64,000 nucleotides of DNA, from the NCBI GenBank assembly GCA_000181795.3, contig CM012953.1, forward strand, positions 13,209,520-13,273,519, given 5' to 3'. The stretch comes from Trichinella spiralis. Its lineage: Eukaryota > Nematoda > Enoplea > Trichinellida > Trichinellidae. A program made the translations under genes and the position numbers. Positions 24,869-36,050 of the stretch are shown here, in pieces. The notes beneath the pieces are model-generated. The model saw only the letters and a list, made by a program, of their open reading frames with translations. It was not told the origin of the DNA and made no database searches. How positions within the stretch are numbered: position 1 is the stretch's first letter; each line of letters begins with the position of its first letter.

Positions 24869-25126
24869 TCAGTAATAAGTTTCTGCTTGAACGAATCGGA
24901 GACAAGTCATCGATTTTCGTGCACAGCTACTCGAAGTATCCATGTGCGACACAAAGTTACTCAGCTGACATCGACTGCGACAGATATCTGAGACTGTGGA
25001 TAAATCCACACCAACATTCTCAGCGATTTTCCTGAACGACTCGCCGCTGTCCAGCCATTTATTCACTTTCAGTTTTTGCTCTAACCTCAAAACCTTTCCG
25101 TTTCTAGTAGTAGACATACCGGGCAT
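24869..25126 (-). mobile_element. Fragment of a pogo/Tigger-type DNA transposon (CENP-B-like HTH)
   Basis: The frame begins with ATG at 25126 and residues 5-50 match the N-terminal helix-turn-helix of pogo/Tigger/CENP-B proteins (LEQKLKVNKWLDSG, then SFRKIAENVGVDLSTVSDI). After that the frame no longer follows the family, and no DDE catalytic region is found downstream on the minus strand, where the Copia piece begins. It is a truncated relic about 260 bases long in the same orientation as the Copia piece; one may have inserted next to or into the other. Terminal repeats are not visible. Confidence 0.65.
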
Positions 25127-25893
25127 AAAAATTCAAAAACCACAGACTGTAAAAGTATTAGTAAAACGCAGGTTGAATTTAATGTTCATAAACAAAAGAT
25201 TCTAACCAGCAGGCCAAAATGACTTCGGATAATCTGGTGTCAGTGAATGGATAATCAGTGTTCTACTGTAATTATAAAACTATTGAGCCAATTTTAATAT
25301 ACGCAACTATAACAATACTTACACTTTACAATTTGCAATAAGAATTCTGATATTTTTCTAATTTTTCAATGACATCCTTTCGCAATTTCTGCATATCAAA
25401 AGCGAAAGTTGCCTATGAATACATGAAAAAAATAAAATAAAAACTGTCGGCTATCACATTATAAAATTAAAAACATATGCTTACTGTACATTAGCATTAA
25501 AACATAGACATAAAATAACAAATGCAACATCCCATAATTATTATAATACGCATGCACGTATGTATATGTATTAATAAAGATAACGATTTAAATAAATGTA
25601 ACGTATAACTTAGCATATAACTGTATGTTTATTAGTTGATATTCATGTCGATGAATAAAAAGCATTTTACAAAAGCTTTTCAATTAAAAAGTGATATTAT
25701 TTTTAAAAAAATTCGTAGAATACCAAAGGAAAATTTTATTTAATTTTCATTTAAAACAGTTCTCCACCAACTGCAAAGCATAATAGTACACCTTACAGTG
25801 CACAAAGAAAACATCACAATCTGCAGGCAAGTACTTGACAAAAACGCTTGCATTACAATTTCTGTTCGCACAACATATTACAAAAACACATAA

Positions 25894-27123
25894 TCAACAG
25901 CCGCAATAGCCACCAGAATCTGCACTGATGTTGGTCGACAGACGTACCCTCTCCTCATCTGTAGTGACATGTAAGGATTTATTTTTTTGCAAAATGTGAG
26001 CAAGCGTCATAAAAATCGATTCAACATGATTCAATTCTAAATCATCCTGAGCAGATGTTAAGAACAAAGGCATGTCATGTTTATCAGCAAATATCTGAGC
26101 TTCTTCGGTTGTCACAACACTTTCTAAATCGCACTTATTTCCTATCAAAATCATCGGAACAGTGCCAAATATATTGTGCTTTTGACATTCTTCAATCCAA
26201 CGAATTAAATTTCGAAACGATGATATCTGAGAAACGTCATATACAAAAATCACTGCATTTACATTTCTATAATAATGGGCAATCATTGATTGCTGAAATC
26301 TTTCTTGACCAGCAGTATCCCAAAACTGAACCTGAAAATCGCACTATTCGTAATATTTAGATAAGAATAGAACAGAAAAGAATTTACTTTTATTTAAAAT
26401 TAATGTAAAACTCTGTCTCCCACTTCATCAATACTACATGTTGTATAGCAATTTATGTCATATCCAAATTGAAATCGTTTTGTTTTACTCTGTAATGCGT
26501 GTATGTAATGAAAGTGCAAAGAAAAAAATTTTTACGTTCATTTTACCTAAAAACTACTATTTCTCAGAAATTGATAAACGTATTTTCCCCAGAAAACAAA
26601 TGAAAATAAATACATCAAGTAAAGAATTAATAAAAAGAATGCATTCTTCTGCTTGTATTTCCCAAAAAATTGCACTTCAAAATTGTTTTAAAATCATGAA
26701 AAAAATTTACAAAGCGAATATTTCGAAAACTTCTCTAAGCTATAGATTTTCTTTCGGCATAAAATGAAAATAAAAGAATTATAATGGAAATGCAAGCCGC
26801 AGAAATAGCGGGAACAAAAGATGTATAATAAAGCATACCCGTAACGTTTCACCATCCAAATCAATGATCTTTTCGCGAAAATCGACTCCAATAGTGGGAG
26901 TTGAATTCGATGGAAATCTTCCATTACAAAATCGAAAAGTCAAGCAAGTTTTTCCAACCCCAGGATCGCCTAAGACGATTACTTTGAATGTCCGTCGACG
27001 ATTATGAGCAACAACACGTATTTGTTGTAAAGCTTGATATGGATCTGCTTTCTCTGATTCTTTTAACATCTTTTCCGTCTTGTCACTATCCCTTTTAGGA
27101 TCTGAAGCTTCCAAAACGGACAT
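25894..27123 (-). CDS. rab-33: Rab GTPase, RAB33 type
   Basis: RAB33 proteins act at the Golgi and in autophagy (RAB33B binds ATG16L1). Two exons, 27123-26839 and 26331-25894, separated by a 507-base intron, give 240 residues. The start is ATG at 27123. Residues 1-43 are an extra N-terminal segment; the G domain follows with P-loop GDPGVGKT (52-59), TIGVDF switch [14 protein letters not shown] and a SAQ motif in place of SAK. The RAB33-specific word [14 protein letters not shown] and the [10 protein letters not shown] helix support the subfamily. It ends in YCGC, a CxC double-prenylation signal. Odd points: Pro-Gly in the P-loop where RAB33 usually has Ser-Asn, and Gln for Lys in the SAK motif. 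Confidence 0.9.
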
Positions 27124-27903
27124 CTAATGAGAATACTGAAAATTATCACAGAAAACAAGTTCTAATTTTGACAAATATACTGTAAAGGCAACCTCATTGT
27201 CATAATTATAAGCGTACTGTAATTCTGATTATTCATCAATATATGCAAATGTGGGCCCGAAAGTTTTGTTCTATCAAAATGCAGAAAATACGTCATTTTA
27301 AATAGAAGCGCAGATGAAAAAATACAACGAGTTTATATTATTTTCTAAATTATATAAACTTATATAATATAATAATATAACTTATATATTGATAATTAAT
27401 ACTTGCTTTTATTTTTGCACTTTATGCAGTAATGCAATGTAATTGCTGCAAAGATGAAGGAAGATAACAGTAGTGACAAAAGACGACAGCTTCTTTTTCA
27501 GTGGCAACTTCTCCACTAATTTATAAATATAAATGGTGTCAAAAGGGAAATTTCCATACGTCTCTTCTGCCATTAGCGTGTAAATATAATTTAGGATATT
27601 TATGAAATATTTCCATAATTAAATTTTAATGTGAGATCGCTTTATTCAATTTTGTTCGAATGCATTCCATGCCGAGCTTTACATAAACACGTACATTAAA
27701 TATGTTCAGTAGATGCACAATAGGAAAACGAATCAATTAATCTGATATCGCTTATCATGAAACAATTCAGGACGTTAAACTAAAGAAACAAGCATAATTG
27801 CACATACCATCAATTAACAAGACAACATGCACTTCAGAACAACGATATAATAGAATAAACTAAATGATAGCATTTACATGAATATAATTTAAAGCTCCAT
27901 ATT
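27124..27903. other. Intergenic spacer between TMEM33 and rab-33
   Basis: 780 AT-rich bases carrying the rab-33 promoter and the TMEM33 3' UTR. No other feature is visible. Confidence 0.5.
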
Positions 27904-29128
27904 TCAAGATGTACGCTGCAATACTTGAATAATCTTCAAAATTACTCGACGAAAAAGTGACGGACAGCTTCTATGATATGCGATCTTTTCAAAAAATATT
28001 CGAAATTCTTGAAAAGCAACTCTAAAATATTCACATTACTATTCGTTCAAAACAATTTAAGAATTAATTCAACTGGACACCACTAAAGCTGTAATATAAT
28101 GTTGCAAAACAAAAAGAATAAAAACGAAGATAAAAATACTGCAAAAATAACTGTCATTTACGAGTATATTAGGTCAAAATAAGCAATGATTTAATACGTA
28201 CCTTGTATGTGGGTTTCGATAAGAAAAATACCGCATAACCAAAAACCGGTAGTGAATAAACGGAATAATTAGCTGGCACTTTCCGCTGAAACAAAATTAA
28301 TTGCAAAGCTGCCAAACAAGAAAAGAAACTTTCTAGTCACTTCAACACTAAGAAAATAAGCACTGGCAATAGCAGTATTTCACAATATGCACTAATGTGC
28401 AGCAAAGTTTGCATATATTTCTGTAGAAAATTTTCCAAAAAATGCGACACTTTCAAATGACTGAAGCCAATGCTCTAAATTTTAAAAATTTCATTAGAAT
28501 ATATTGAAAGCATTATAAATAGTAACCTTCAACAATTGCAGAGTGAAATTGGTCCAATGTAGCAGGGCGAAAAGAAAAACTGGAGCAATTCCAACTATAA
28601 AAATTTAATTTAGATTAACAAAATTCATAGTAGAAAAACAAATATACATACATGTGATTGGATATACTGTTAGCAACGTCAGAGAAAATAGTAAGTAATG
28701 AGAAGCATCTTCTGCAAAAAGACGACGTATAAATCCCATATTAAATTGAACTCTTCCAATTCGCTGTTGCAAGCGCAATGCATTAGTTGCTGCAGCGGAT
28801 AACAAAGTCTTTTCATAGTAACTTGGTTTTTCTTTTCTAAAAATAAAAAAATTTCAAAAATTTTATAAATTTTACGAAACAAAACATACCCACTGCTAAT
28901 AACAAACAAAACACCAAAAACGATAGTAATAATTCGCAAAATCCATAATATACTGTCTATACCACGACTCTTCAAGTACACCTTAATTTTTGTCGTACAT
29001 GAAGCCAATAAGCACTTAGATAATTAAAATGTTTATTTTATTACTAGCAGAGAAACACTGGGCTGAGAACGACTGGATGAAGAGCTCTGTTGAGAGTTTT
29101 CGTCTGTGCAGTCAGTTATCTCCACCAT
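27904..29128 (-). CDS. TMEM33: TMEM33 homologue (ER membrane/reticulon-binding protein)
   Basis: TMEM33 is a multi-pass ER and nuclear-envelope protein that binds reticulons and modulates ER shape and stress signalling. Seven exons are proposed: 29128-29045, 29014-28890, 28836-28652, 28594-28527, 28474-28341, 28285-28202, 28021-27904. Strong matches: LSAAATNALRLQQRI, DASHYLLFSL, VYPIT, PVFLFALLHW, PFIHYRFLVMRYFSYRNP and HRSCPSLFRR. The region from exon 2 to the TGA at 27906-27904 is secure. The first exon is less certain: no ATG lies in frame in exon 2, and the best solution is an ATG at 29128 and a 30-base intron (29044-29015) giving a Ser-rich N-terminus. An untested alternative is a start elsewhere upstream. 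Confidence 0.85.
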
Positions 29129-30236
29129 TACGTACGCGTCACTTTAATTCACAAAAGCTCTGTAAAACAAAACAAGTAATACGAATAATAATGCGAACCA
29201 AAAAGATGAAACAAATGTAAACAGAAATATTTAAGCATAAAAGCAAAATTCAATAACTACATGGTCGCTACAAAGTAAAAAAACTAGCTATTTAGAATTA
29301 AATTCCTGAAAAGAAAAACATACACTGATAACCGTTAAAACAAAAAAGATAGCCTTTCTACAAACTTATAAAATGACGAATAAACATTGTGCAATATCAC
29401 AATCTACCGTACGAACTTCCGGTAAAACCTTATGCACGAATAATTTGAAAAATAGAACAACAAAATTTAAATAATATTTAGATATATTTTACAATTATTG
29501 TAAAACATTATATAAAAATAAACAAATGGTGTTTATAATGTATTTTACTTCTTTTTACTTTATTTCACATTGACAATTTTATTAAAGAATATTGTTAAAG
29601 AAATATACTAACACAATTCATGAAGCATGAATTAAGATATTAAATTGAAATTTTTGCTATTTAAACTGTAAAAACTTTTATAACACTATATATTTTACAT
29701 TAAAACTTATATATCATTATGTTATTTAGGTCGACTGATATACTGTAGGTCTTGCCGCGCACATAATTTTACGTTTTATGTTGTGGTGTAAAGTTTTGAA
29801 CATGATGGATGTTATTTGATAATTTGATTTAAATTTCGGTTATTTTATGCATAATTATTTTATAATCTTTTTTTTCATCCGATATATTTTTGGCAGAAAC
29901 GAACAACAATTTAGTAAGTGGTTGAATTTTTATCTGAATTTTAAAATCTTTTCTATAGCTTTAGTTCATTGAAGTTAAAATGGTTGTAATACTCCGGTTT
30001 AAATAAAATATGATTCTGAAAATTTTAAACTTTTTTTGTAAACTAATTATGTTTAAGTGTTGATTAAATGGTTTATGTGTTCATTTAAAATGACTTTAAT
30101 TTTTTAATTCACCTAAAAATTGTACGTTTAAATGGAAAAATGTTTAAATTTAAAGAACATTATGTACTGCTCAAATAAAAAGTTTAATAAGAGTACTTTA
30201 AATTTTAACTGACTTTATTGTTAATGCGACAGGAGA
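29129..30236. other. Divergent promoter region of TMEM33 and sas-5
   Basis: 1.1 kb between two divergently transcribed genes. It is strongly AT-rich; no exon or conserved element could be singled out. Confidence 0.5.
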
Positions 30237-31611
30237 ATGTCGTTCTGTCCACATCCGCTTGTCCCAGAAGTATCCGTTTGCAGTCCACCTAAGCCAACCA
30301 CGGCGAAAACTGTTAATGAACCCCGTTCATCGACAACGTTGGGAAAAAATTTAAATTCGAAAAACAAAGAAAACAAACCTTTACAACCGACTAACAACCG
30401 ATGCGCATCGGCAGTGTCAAGGCAACCACTTTCTGGGCAACGGGGTGCAGCACTTAAAACTTCTGCTCCTAGCGAATTGGCGACGTTGAAGTCGCAAGTG
30501 ATGAAACAAGATAAAGATATATGCGAAATGAAGCAGATGATTCAAAATTTGGTTTCCACTCTAAACGCTAAAACAGCGGATAACGAAACTAAGGTAGAAA
30601 ACAGTTCAACATCACCAACAATACCAACGGTTCTGGCAAACGGAAAATTAGTCATGGAGAACGGATGCCAAACTAGAAGTAAATGCCCGCACTGTAATCA
30701 ACCGTTAGAGTTGGATAGCATAAAAGCTGTGCAGAAAATATCATCTCCAAATACTGAAGTATTACCGATGAAAGGTGCAACGAAAAACACTGCAAAAATT
30801 TCTGGAAAATCAACGGAACCTAGTTCTTGTTCAGTTTCACCGTCGGAACGCAATTTTGTGAATGAAATGATTTTAGCTGCTCGTAAATGGCTTAAAAATG
30901 ACGACTGCTTAGATGACATTGATGATAAAAGTGTCATTGCTTCGGAATACGTTCAACGTGAAAATCCCAATAATCGTCGTGATATTGTTGCCAGACAACA
31001 ATATATTGCCGAGGAATCTATTCCACAAGATTTGTACTCTGTCGGCGATTCTTGGAGTACAAGCTTAAGCATGGAAGTCAATGCTTTGGCAATGCGTTAT
31101 TTGAAGCAGAACGAACAATATGAACCTTCCACATTTACTGCTGATCAGTACTTACAAACTGCATCCGGTAAATTGAACAGTCCCAGCATTACTGTTACCA
31201 GGCGTCAACAAGTGTTCACAGAAGCAGTTTCGATGAATGGTATATTGCCCGGTAAGCGGAATAGCAGAAGAACTTTTATTAATACTGTGCATGATTAAGA
31301 AAGAAAAATAAATTTCAGGTCCCACTGAGATGTCTTTGAGTAGTCGAGAATTTTTGCAACGACACGGTATTATTCCTGGTGCAACAACAACACATCGAGA
31401 AAATCAAGTTCTTGACGAAAATATTATGCCAGCACATTCCAGATGGACATCAGCAGCAAGGATATCGAACAGAAGATATACGCCCACTGATACAGATTGC
31501 AATGATGAACAGTTTATCCGCGAACCAATTCCACAAAGATATCAACGTAAAACTGTAGGAAGATGTGGGCATGATTATGATAATTGGGATGGCTCGAATT
31601 TTCGCAATTGA
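30237..31611 (+). CDS. sas-5: SAS-5 / Ana2 / STIL centriole duplication factor with STAN motif
   Basis: SAS-5/Ana2/STIL binds SAS-6 and is a PLK4/ZYG-1 target that triggers cartwheel assembly in centriole duplication. Two exons, 30237-31251 and 31319-31611, give 435 residues, near the size of C. elegans SAS-5 (about 400) and Drosophila Ana2 (about 420). Residues 1-75 are disordered and Pro/Ser rich. Residues 80-113 form a short coiled coil (the oligomerisation segment in the family). Residues 150-153 read CPHC, an isolated pair of cysteines. The key evidence is the C-terminal STAN motif: SMEVNALAMRYL at about 278-289 and, after a 50-residue spacer crossing the exon junction, MSLSSREFLQRHGII at 343-357, matching the Ana2/STIL pattern M-S-x-A/S-[ST]-x-x-[FY]-[ML]-x-[RK]-[YH]-G. 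The 3' end converges with TMX2. Other identities are unlikely given both halves of the motif. Confidence 0.82.
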
Positions 31612-31743
31612 CTCTCTACTTGGTGATAGTGTTTTCCTCTCTGACGTTACTGCAGAAATTTAAAATTTTGTTTGAACAGTTTTTCAAGCTTAATATCATC
31701 GCAGAAAAAGTGCATATATTTAAATTCATTTTTAATATCAGAA

Positions 31744-31761
31744 TTTATTCTGTACAATAAA
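31744..31761. terminator. Overlapping polyadenylation hexamers of sas-5 (+) and TMX2 (-)
   Basis: AATAAA on the plus strand at 31756-31761 and on the minus strand at 31749-31744 are only a few bases apart between the two converging stop codons (31611 and 31835). The two 3' UTRs should therefore overlap in antisense. Confidence 0.5.
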
Positions 31762-31834
31762 TTTCACAGTTGAACATTCAAAATTATAATAACAGTTGTT
31801 TTTTTTTGAATAGACAGCAATACATCTTGAAAAA

Positions 31835-33330
31835 TTAGTCAGATTTGATGTGGCCAGATGATGTTTTGCTTTGGCGCTTGCAGTCCAGAAGGATGTTGTT
31901 CAAATCGAAATCTCTTATGATGTTTTCCTAAAACGAATAAGCCACATTAATAAAAACATAAACAAGTTTTAAATACGTTAATTTTTAAAATGAAAAAAAA
32001 TTTTAATCAGTTCAAAAGTGCTCACCTCTGTAAAGTGATATCGCATAATTCGTCCATTTGATGTAACTTTAGGGATGCGTTTTACTTCTTTACCATCTCG
32101 AAAAAGTATTAATGTTGGAAGAGCTGAAGATGTAACTTTGGTAGATATATTTAATCTAAAACAAGAAATACGCTGCATAACTCAATGATAAATTGCCAAT
32201 AATGAGAAATGCACACTTGTTTGCTTCATTAGAATATCGACCTACGTCGATTTTACCAAATTTAAAATTCGGCAAAGAATATTTGACGCTAATTTTAGCA
32301 AAGACAGGTGCTAAATAATGACAAGGAGCAGACCAGTTTGCATAAAATTCTATAAGCCATACTACATCTTTGTTTTTTGCAATTTCATCCTAAAAATTAT
32401 ACATACATATATTATCACACTGAAATATTAAAACATTGCTTACCAAAGGACTATTTCCTCTAAAATAAATCACAGATTCCCGTCCTGTATATGCTGGTTG
32501 CGGAAAAAATACAGATACGGTTATCGCTGCAGCTGCATATAATATACCATATAATGAAGAATTACAGCAAAACAAGGCAAAGTTCGCCACTTTGCAAAAA
32601 GAGAACGCAACTGATAAATAATGATGCCACGATGCTAAATAAACTCGCAAAATTTCAACTGCGGCGTTATTTAAATTTTAAAAAGCTGCTTACTTGCTCT
32701 TTTGTTTTTCACAAAAATCATAATTCCCATCAACAGCATGATTTGATATTCTCTCTATATATCATCAATATTTCACAGATTAATTAAAAAACCACAAATT
32801 ATTAAATCACGGTTCGTGTAAATGATTTTAGATGACAATAAATTAAAAAAATATTTCAGAAGCAGATTGCTGTCCTATGACTGAATTCCATATTTCTGCA
32901 TCAGTAAAATTGAATTATAACAAAATTTAATCAAAATCAAATGTAAAGATATGAAAAATTAATCAACAAGAAGAAACATATAATAAGATAACACCTAATT
33001 AATCTTCATCAAAAAAACCGTTAAAAATGTACATGGAAAAAAATTATAACATAGTGAAAGAGAATTCTACTGGAGCAGAATAAAATGCATGAATAAGCAA
33101 CGCTAAAATAAAAAAGATTCATACCAAAATTTAACACAAAATTATGAAAAGCTGTATAAATTGATTACCTCATTAATGAAGCATTTAGTGTCTGAGCCAT
33201 ACAAAAAGTGGCATAAAGGCTCGACAGTTTTCGTAACGTAAAAGCATATGCATAATAAGACATTGAGCAAATGGTAAGGAGTGAATAAGCATTCATATTC
33301 ATTAAATGTTGATTCCCATGAAATTGCCAT
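31835..33330 (-). CDS. TMX2: TMX2 homologue, thioredoxin-related ER transmembrane protein
   Basis: TMX2 is a PDI-family membrane protein of the ER and mitochondria-associated membrane. Six exons give 269 residues: 33330-33169, 32754-32694, 32634-32444, 32389-32217, 32155-32026, 31927-31835. The start is ATG at 33330. Matches: the YHLLN...PLCH N-terminal region, REYQIMLLM...VKNKR, FCKVANFALF, WLIEFYANWS, KFGKIDVGRYS and LPTLILFRDGKE. The active-site position reads WSAPC (residues 157-161), so the CxxC motif is reduced to SxxC, as in TMX2 generally (SNDC in human), and classical disulphide exchange is not expected. The C-terminus ends HIKSD, without the di-lysine retrieval signal seen in human TMX2. 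The acceptor of exon 3 was chosen at TTTATTTAG to keep the family spacing; one nine bases upstream also works. Confidence 0.88.
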
Positions 33331-34364
33331 CAAGCAATTTTATTTCAGCGTTTGCTTCACTCTAGAAATAGTGATATTTAGTTAAAAATTTATAGAAGTT
33401 ACTATAAAACATGAAACAAAATTAAATAAATCAGTATTAATTTCCATATATAACAATGAAAGCATGTGCATCTAACTTAAAAGTATTCCTAAACATTTGC
33501 TCCAATGATTTAATCATTTAAAATTTTATCTCAAATAATATATATCATATATCTATAAATGTATACTACAAAATTAAACTTACAGTTAAAAATACAAAGA
33601 ACAATGTGCATCATTCACAACAGCAATTACACAAATATTTAGGTGATTGAAAAAGTAATTAACTATACGAAATACCACTGTTGTTGTTTAAATGTCAAAA
33701 ACCACTTTTCTGTAAACAATTTTATTTTATAGGATGAACCGATAATAATTATTATGATAATATTGTCGGATAAAGTTTCCTTAACATCATTTGTTATAAA
33801 CACTTACTGCATTTATTAATATGACTTTCAGGTATAATTCTTAACAAAATGTTTATTAGTATTGTTGTCATAGCAATGAAAAGATTTATGAATAAAATTA
33901 TATACATAAGGCACTTGAAATAATCAGGTTTTATAATATCTACTTGATAAATAAATTTTAAGTATAACAAAATAAATACTTCAAACGTAACAGTAAGTTA
34001 ATTATGATAATAATAGTTTGAATGTTTACAAATGAAAAAATTTGCATATATTATAATATTTATAATTTAAAAATGAATTATAAAATAAATTATTTTTATT
34101 TATTAATCACTTTTGAAACTGAATAGTTTTTTGGTGGAATATGATTATGGCCGTTTTGATGGGTTTTTTATTGATGTAAAATTACAATAAAGTGCATTAA
34201 TTGAAAAATTTATGAAATAAATTTTTTTGAAATAATTATTTTCTGAAAATTTTGAAATTATCAAAAATAAACAGGTGTTCGTTTGTTATCTTGACCATCA
34301 TTGTACAGTAACTCCATAGTTATCACGTGCTAGTTTTAGACGCAGTTTCGGCTTCCCTGTTGCC
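33331..34364. other. Divergent promoter region of TMX2 and the first BACURD gene
   Basis: About 1 kb of AT-rich sequence between divergent genes. No exon or distinct element is visible. Confidence 0.5.
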
Positions 34365-36050
34365 ATGGATGGGAACTGCCAAGACAATCCGGTGGAAAAT
34401 AGTAATTTAGAAGTTGAATTTCGTAAATCAGTTTGCTGTTGCAAATTTTGCTAATTTTTTTCTTCTATCCAAGGTGGAAGTGAAGTGAAAGCTTCGAAGA
34501 TAATCGGCTCTGCTTCGCGTTACGTCAAGCTGAACGTCGGCGGATGGCTCTACTATACAACAATTGGAACTTTGACCAAAGAAGATTCGATGCTTCGGGC
34601 AATGTTTTCCGGAAGAATGGACGTGCTGACTGATCAAGATGGCTGGGTGTTGATTGATCGCTGCGGAAAAAATTTCGATGTTATTTTGAATTATTTACGT
34701 GACGGTAGTGTTGCGCTTCCAGCTTGCAATGCTTTTGTCGAGCAGATCATGGCCGAAGCTACATACTACTGTTTGCAGGTTCGAAGTTTGTATTTAATAA
34801 TAATAATATTAATAATAATGTTTATTTATTTATTTATTTGTTTGTTTGTTTTTTGAAGGGTTTGGTACGTCTTTGTCAAAATTGGTTCGAAAGCTGTCAG
34901 TGGTCGGAAGAAGAGGTGAAAAGTTGTCGCGTACCTATCATTTGTGCAGCGTCGGAAGAAAAACTTTTACTCCAATCCACCAGTAGAGTATGTGAATTTT
35001 AATCTTTTTCACTTGGTGCAATTGCGCGTGCGTGCTGCTTAATTGTTGAAACGCGAGTTTGCTTGCAGCCGGCCATAAAGTTGCTGTTGAATCGCCACAA
35101 CAACAAATATTCGTACACTCCAACATCTGACGACAACTTGCTGAAGAATTTGGAACTTTTTGACAAATTGGCTTTGCGCTTCAACGAACGTGTTCTCTTC
35201 ATCAAAGGTCTTTTCGGCCGTCTCGTTGTTGTTTACTTGTTAATTTTTTTTTTCAAAAAAATTTGCATTTAAGACGTCAGCGCTGCGAATGAAGTTTGTT
35301 CGTGGACATTTTTTGGTTATGGGCAAAAAGTGGCCGAAGTTTGTTGCACTTCAATTGTTTACGCCCCAGATAGAAAACAGACAAAGGTGGATTATTTTTT
35401 ATTATTATTAGAAACTAATAATAATTTAAAAAAAATAATTTATGTATGTTTAACTACACAACTTCTTATCAGCGGTTTTTTTTCTAGTCTCTGTGTTCAT
35501 GTAATTCGGTTTCACTGTTGTTATAAAACCGCAATTGATTTGTTTATTTGAATAGAATTTTAGTACCTTGTACTGGCCAGTAAAATGACCAACTAACTGT
35601 TTGTAAATTAAGGTTTACTGTAATGTAAATGGTGGCAACTTATTGAACAAAACAAATATTCTTTAATATGACTTTGTGTTGTTGATAAAGTGTGAAATGA
35701 CATGCATCATAAACGTTGCTGATAATTAAAAAAACTTTTTAACGGTCATATTTGATATGCTTCATATAGTTTAATCGTGCATTCGATTTAGATCCAATAA
35801 TGACAGTGGGTTGTTTTTTTTTATTGATTGAATTGTCTACAATATTTAGGTAGAATTTCCGGAAGCCCGAATTTACGAAGAAGCAATGAATGCACTTCTT
35901 TATGAAAACGTCGCACCAACACCTGCGCGTTGTGCAGATGCAGGGAGTCCTTCTGTAGCGGTGTGTCAGCATTGTTTGTCGAACGTTTTCAACGATGAGG
36001 TTAAAACAAGGCAAGTGCACTGGAAAACACCTACTGATGATGGTGAATGA
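34365..36050 (+). CDS. TNFAIP1: BTB/POZ protein of the BACURD family (KCTD10/KCTD13/TNFAIP1), paralogue 1
   Basis: BACURD proteins are substrate adaptors for CUL3 ubiquitin ligases, targeting RhoA among others. Six exons give 307 residues: 34365-34401, 34474-34778, 34859-34987, 35069-35207, 35274-35386, 35850-36050. The BTB/T1 domain is carried by exon 2: [28 protein letters not shown] and LIDRCGK...ILNYLRDG. The family-specific C-terminal half is also clear: [62 protein letters not shown]. The C-terminal tail after that is short and has Cys residues (CQHC) not typical of vertebrate members. The first exon is tiny (37 bases) and the last intron is 463 bases. A close paralogue follows in the same orientation at 37970. 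Confidence 0.92.

Larger units (their letters stand above)
22988..25893. other. Intergenic region with transposon fossils
   Basis: Upstream of APC7, 22988-24050 is AT-rich with nothing recognisable. Between about 24060 and 25130 lie a Copia-type piece and a pogo/Tigger-type piece, which are also locally less AT-rich. From 25210 to 25893 there is only AT-rich sequence and the presumed 3' UTR of rab-33. Confidence 0.6.

Noticed and set aside
26438-26767. 109-codon plus-strand frame in the rab-33 intron
   Set aside because: AT-rich, Lys/Ile-rich translation, no splice or family evidence, antisense to a well-defined intron.
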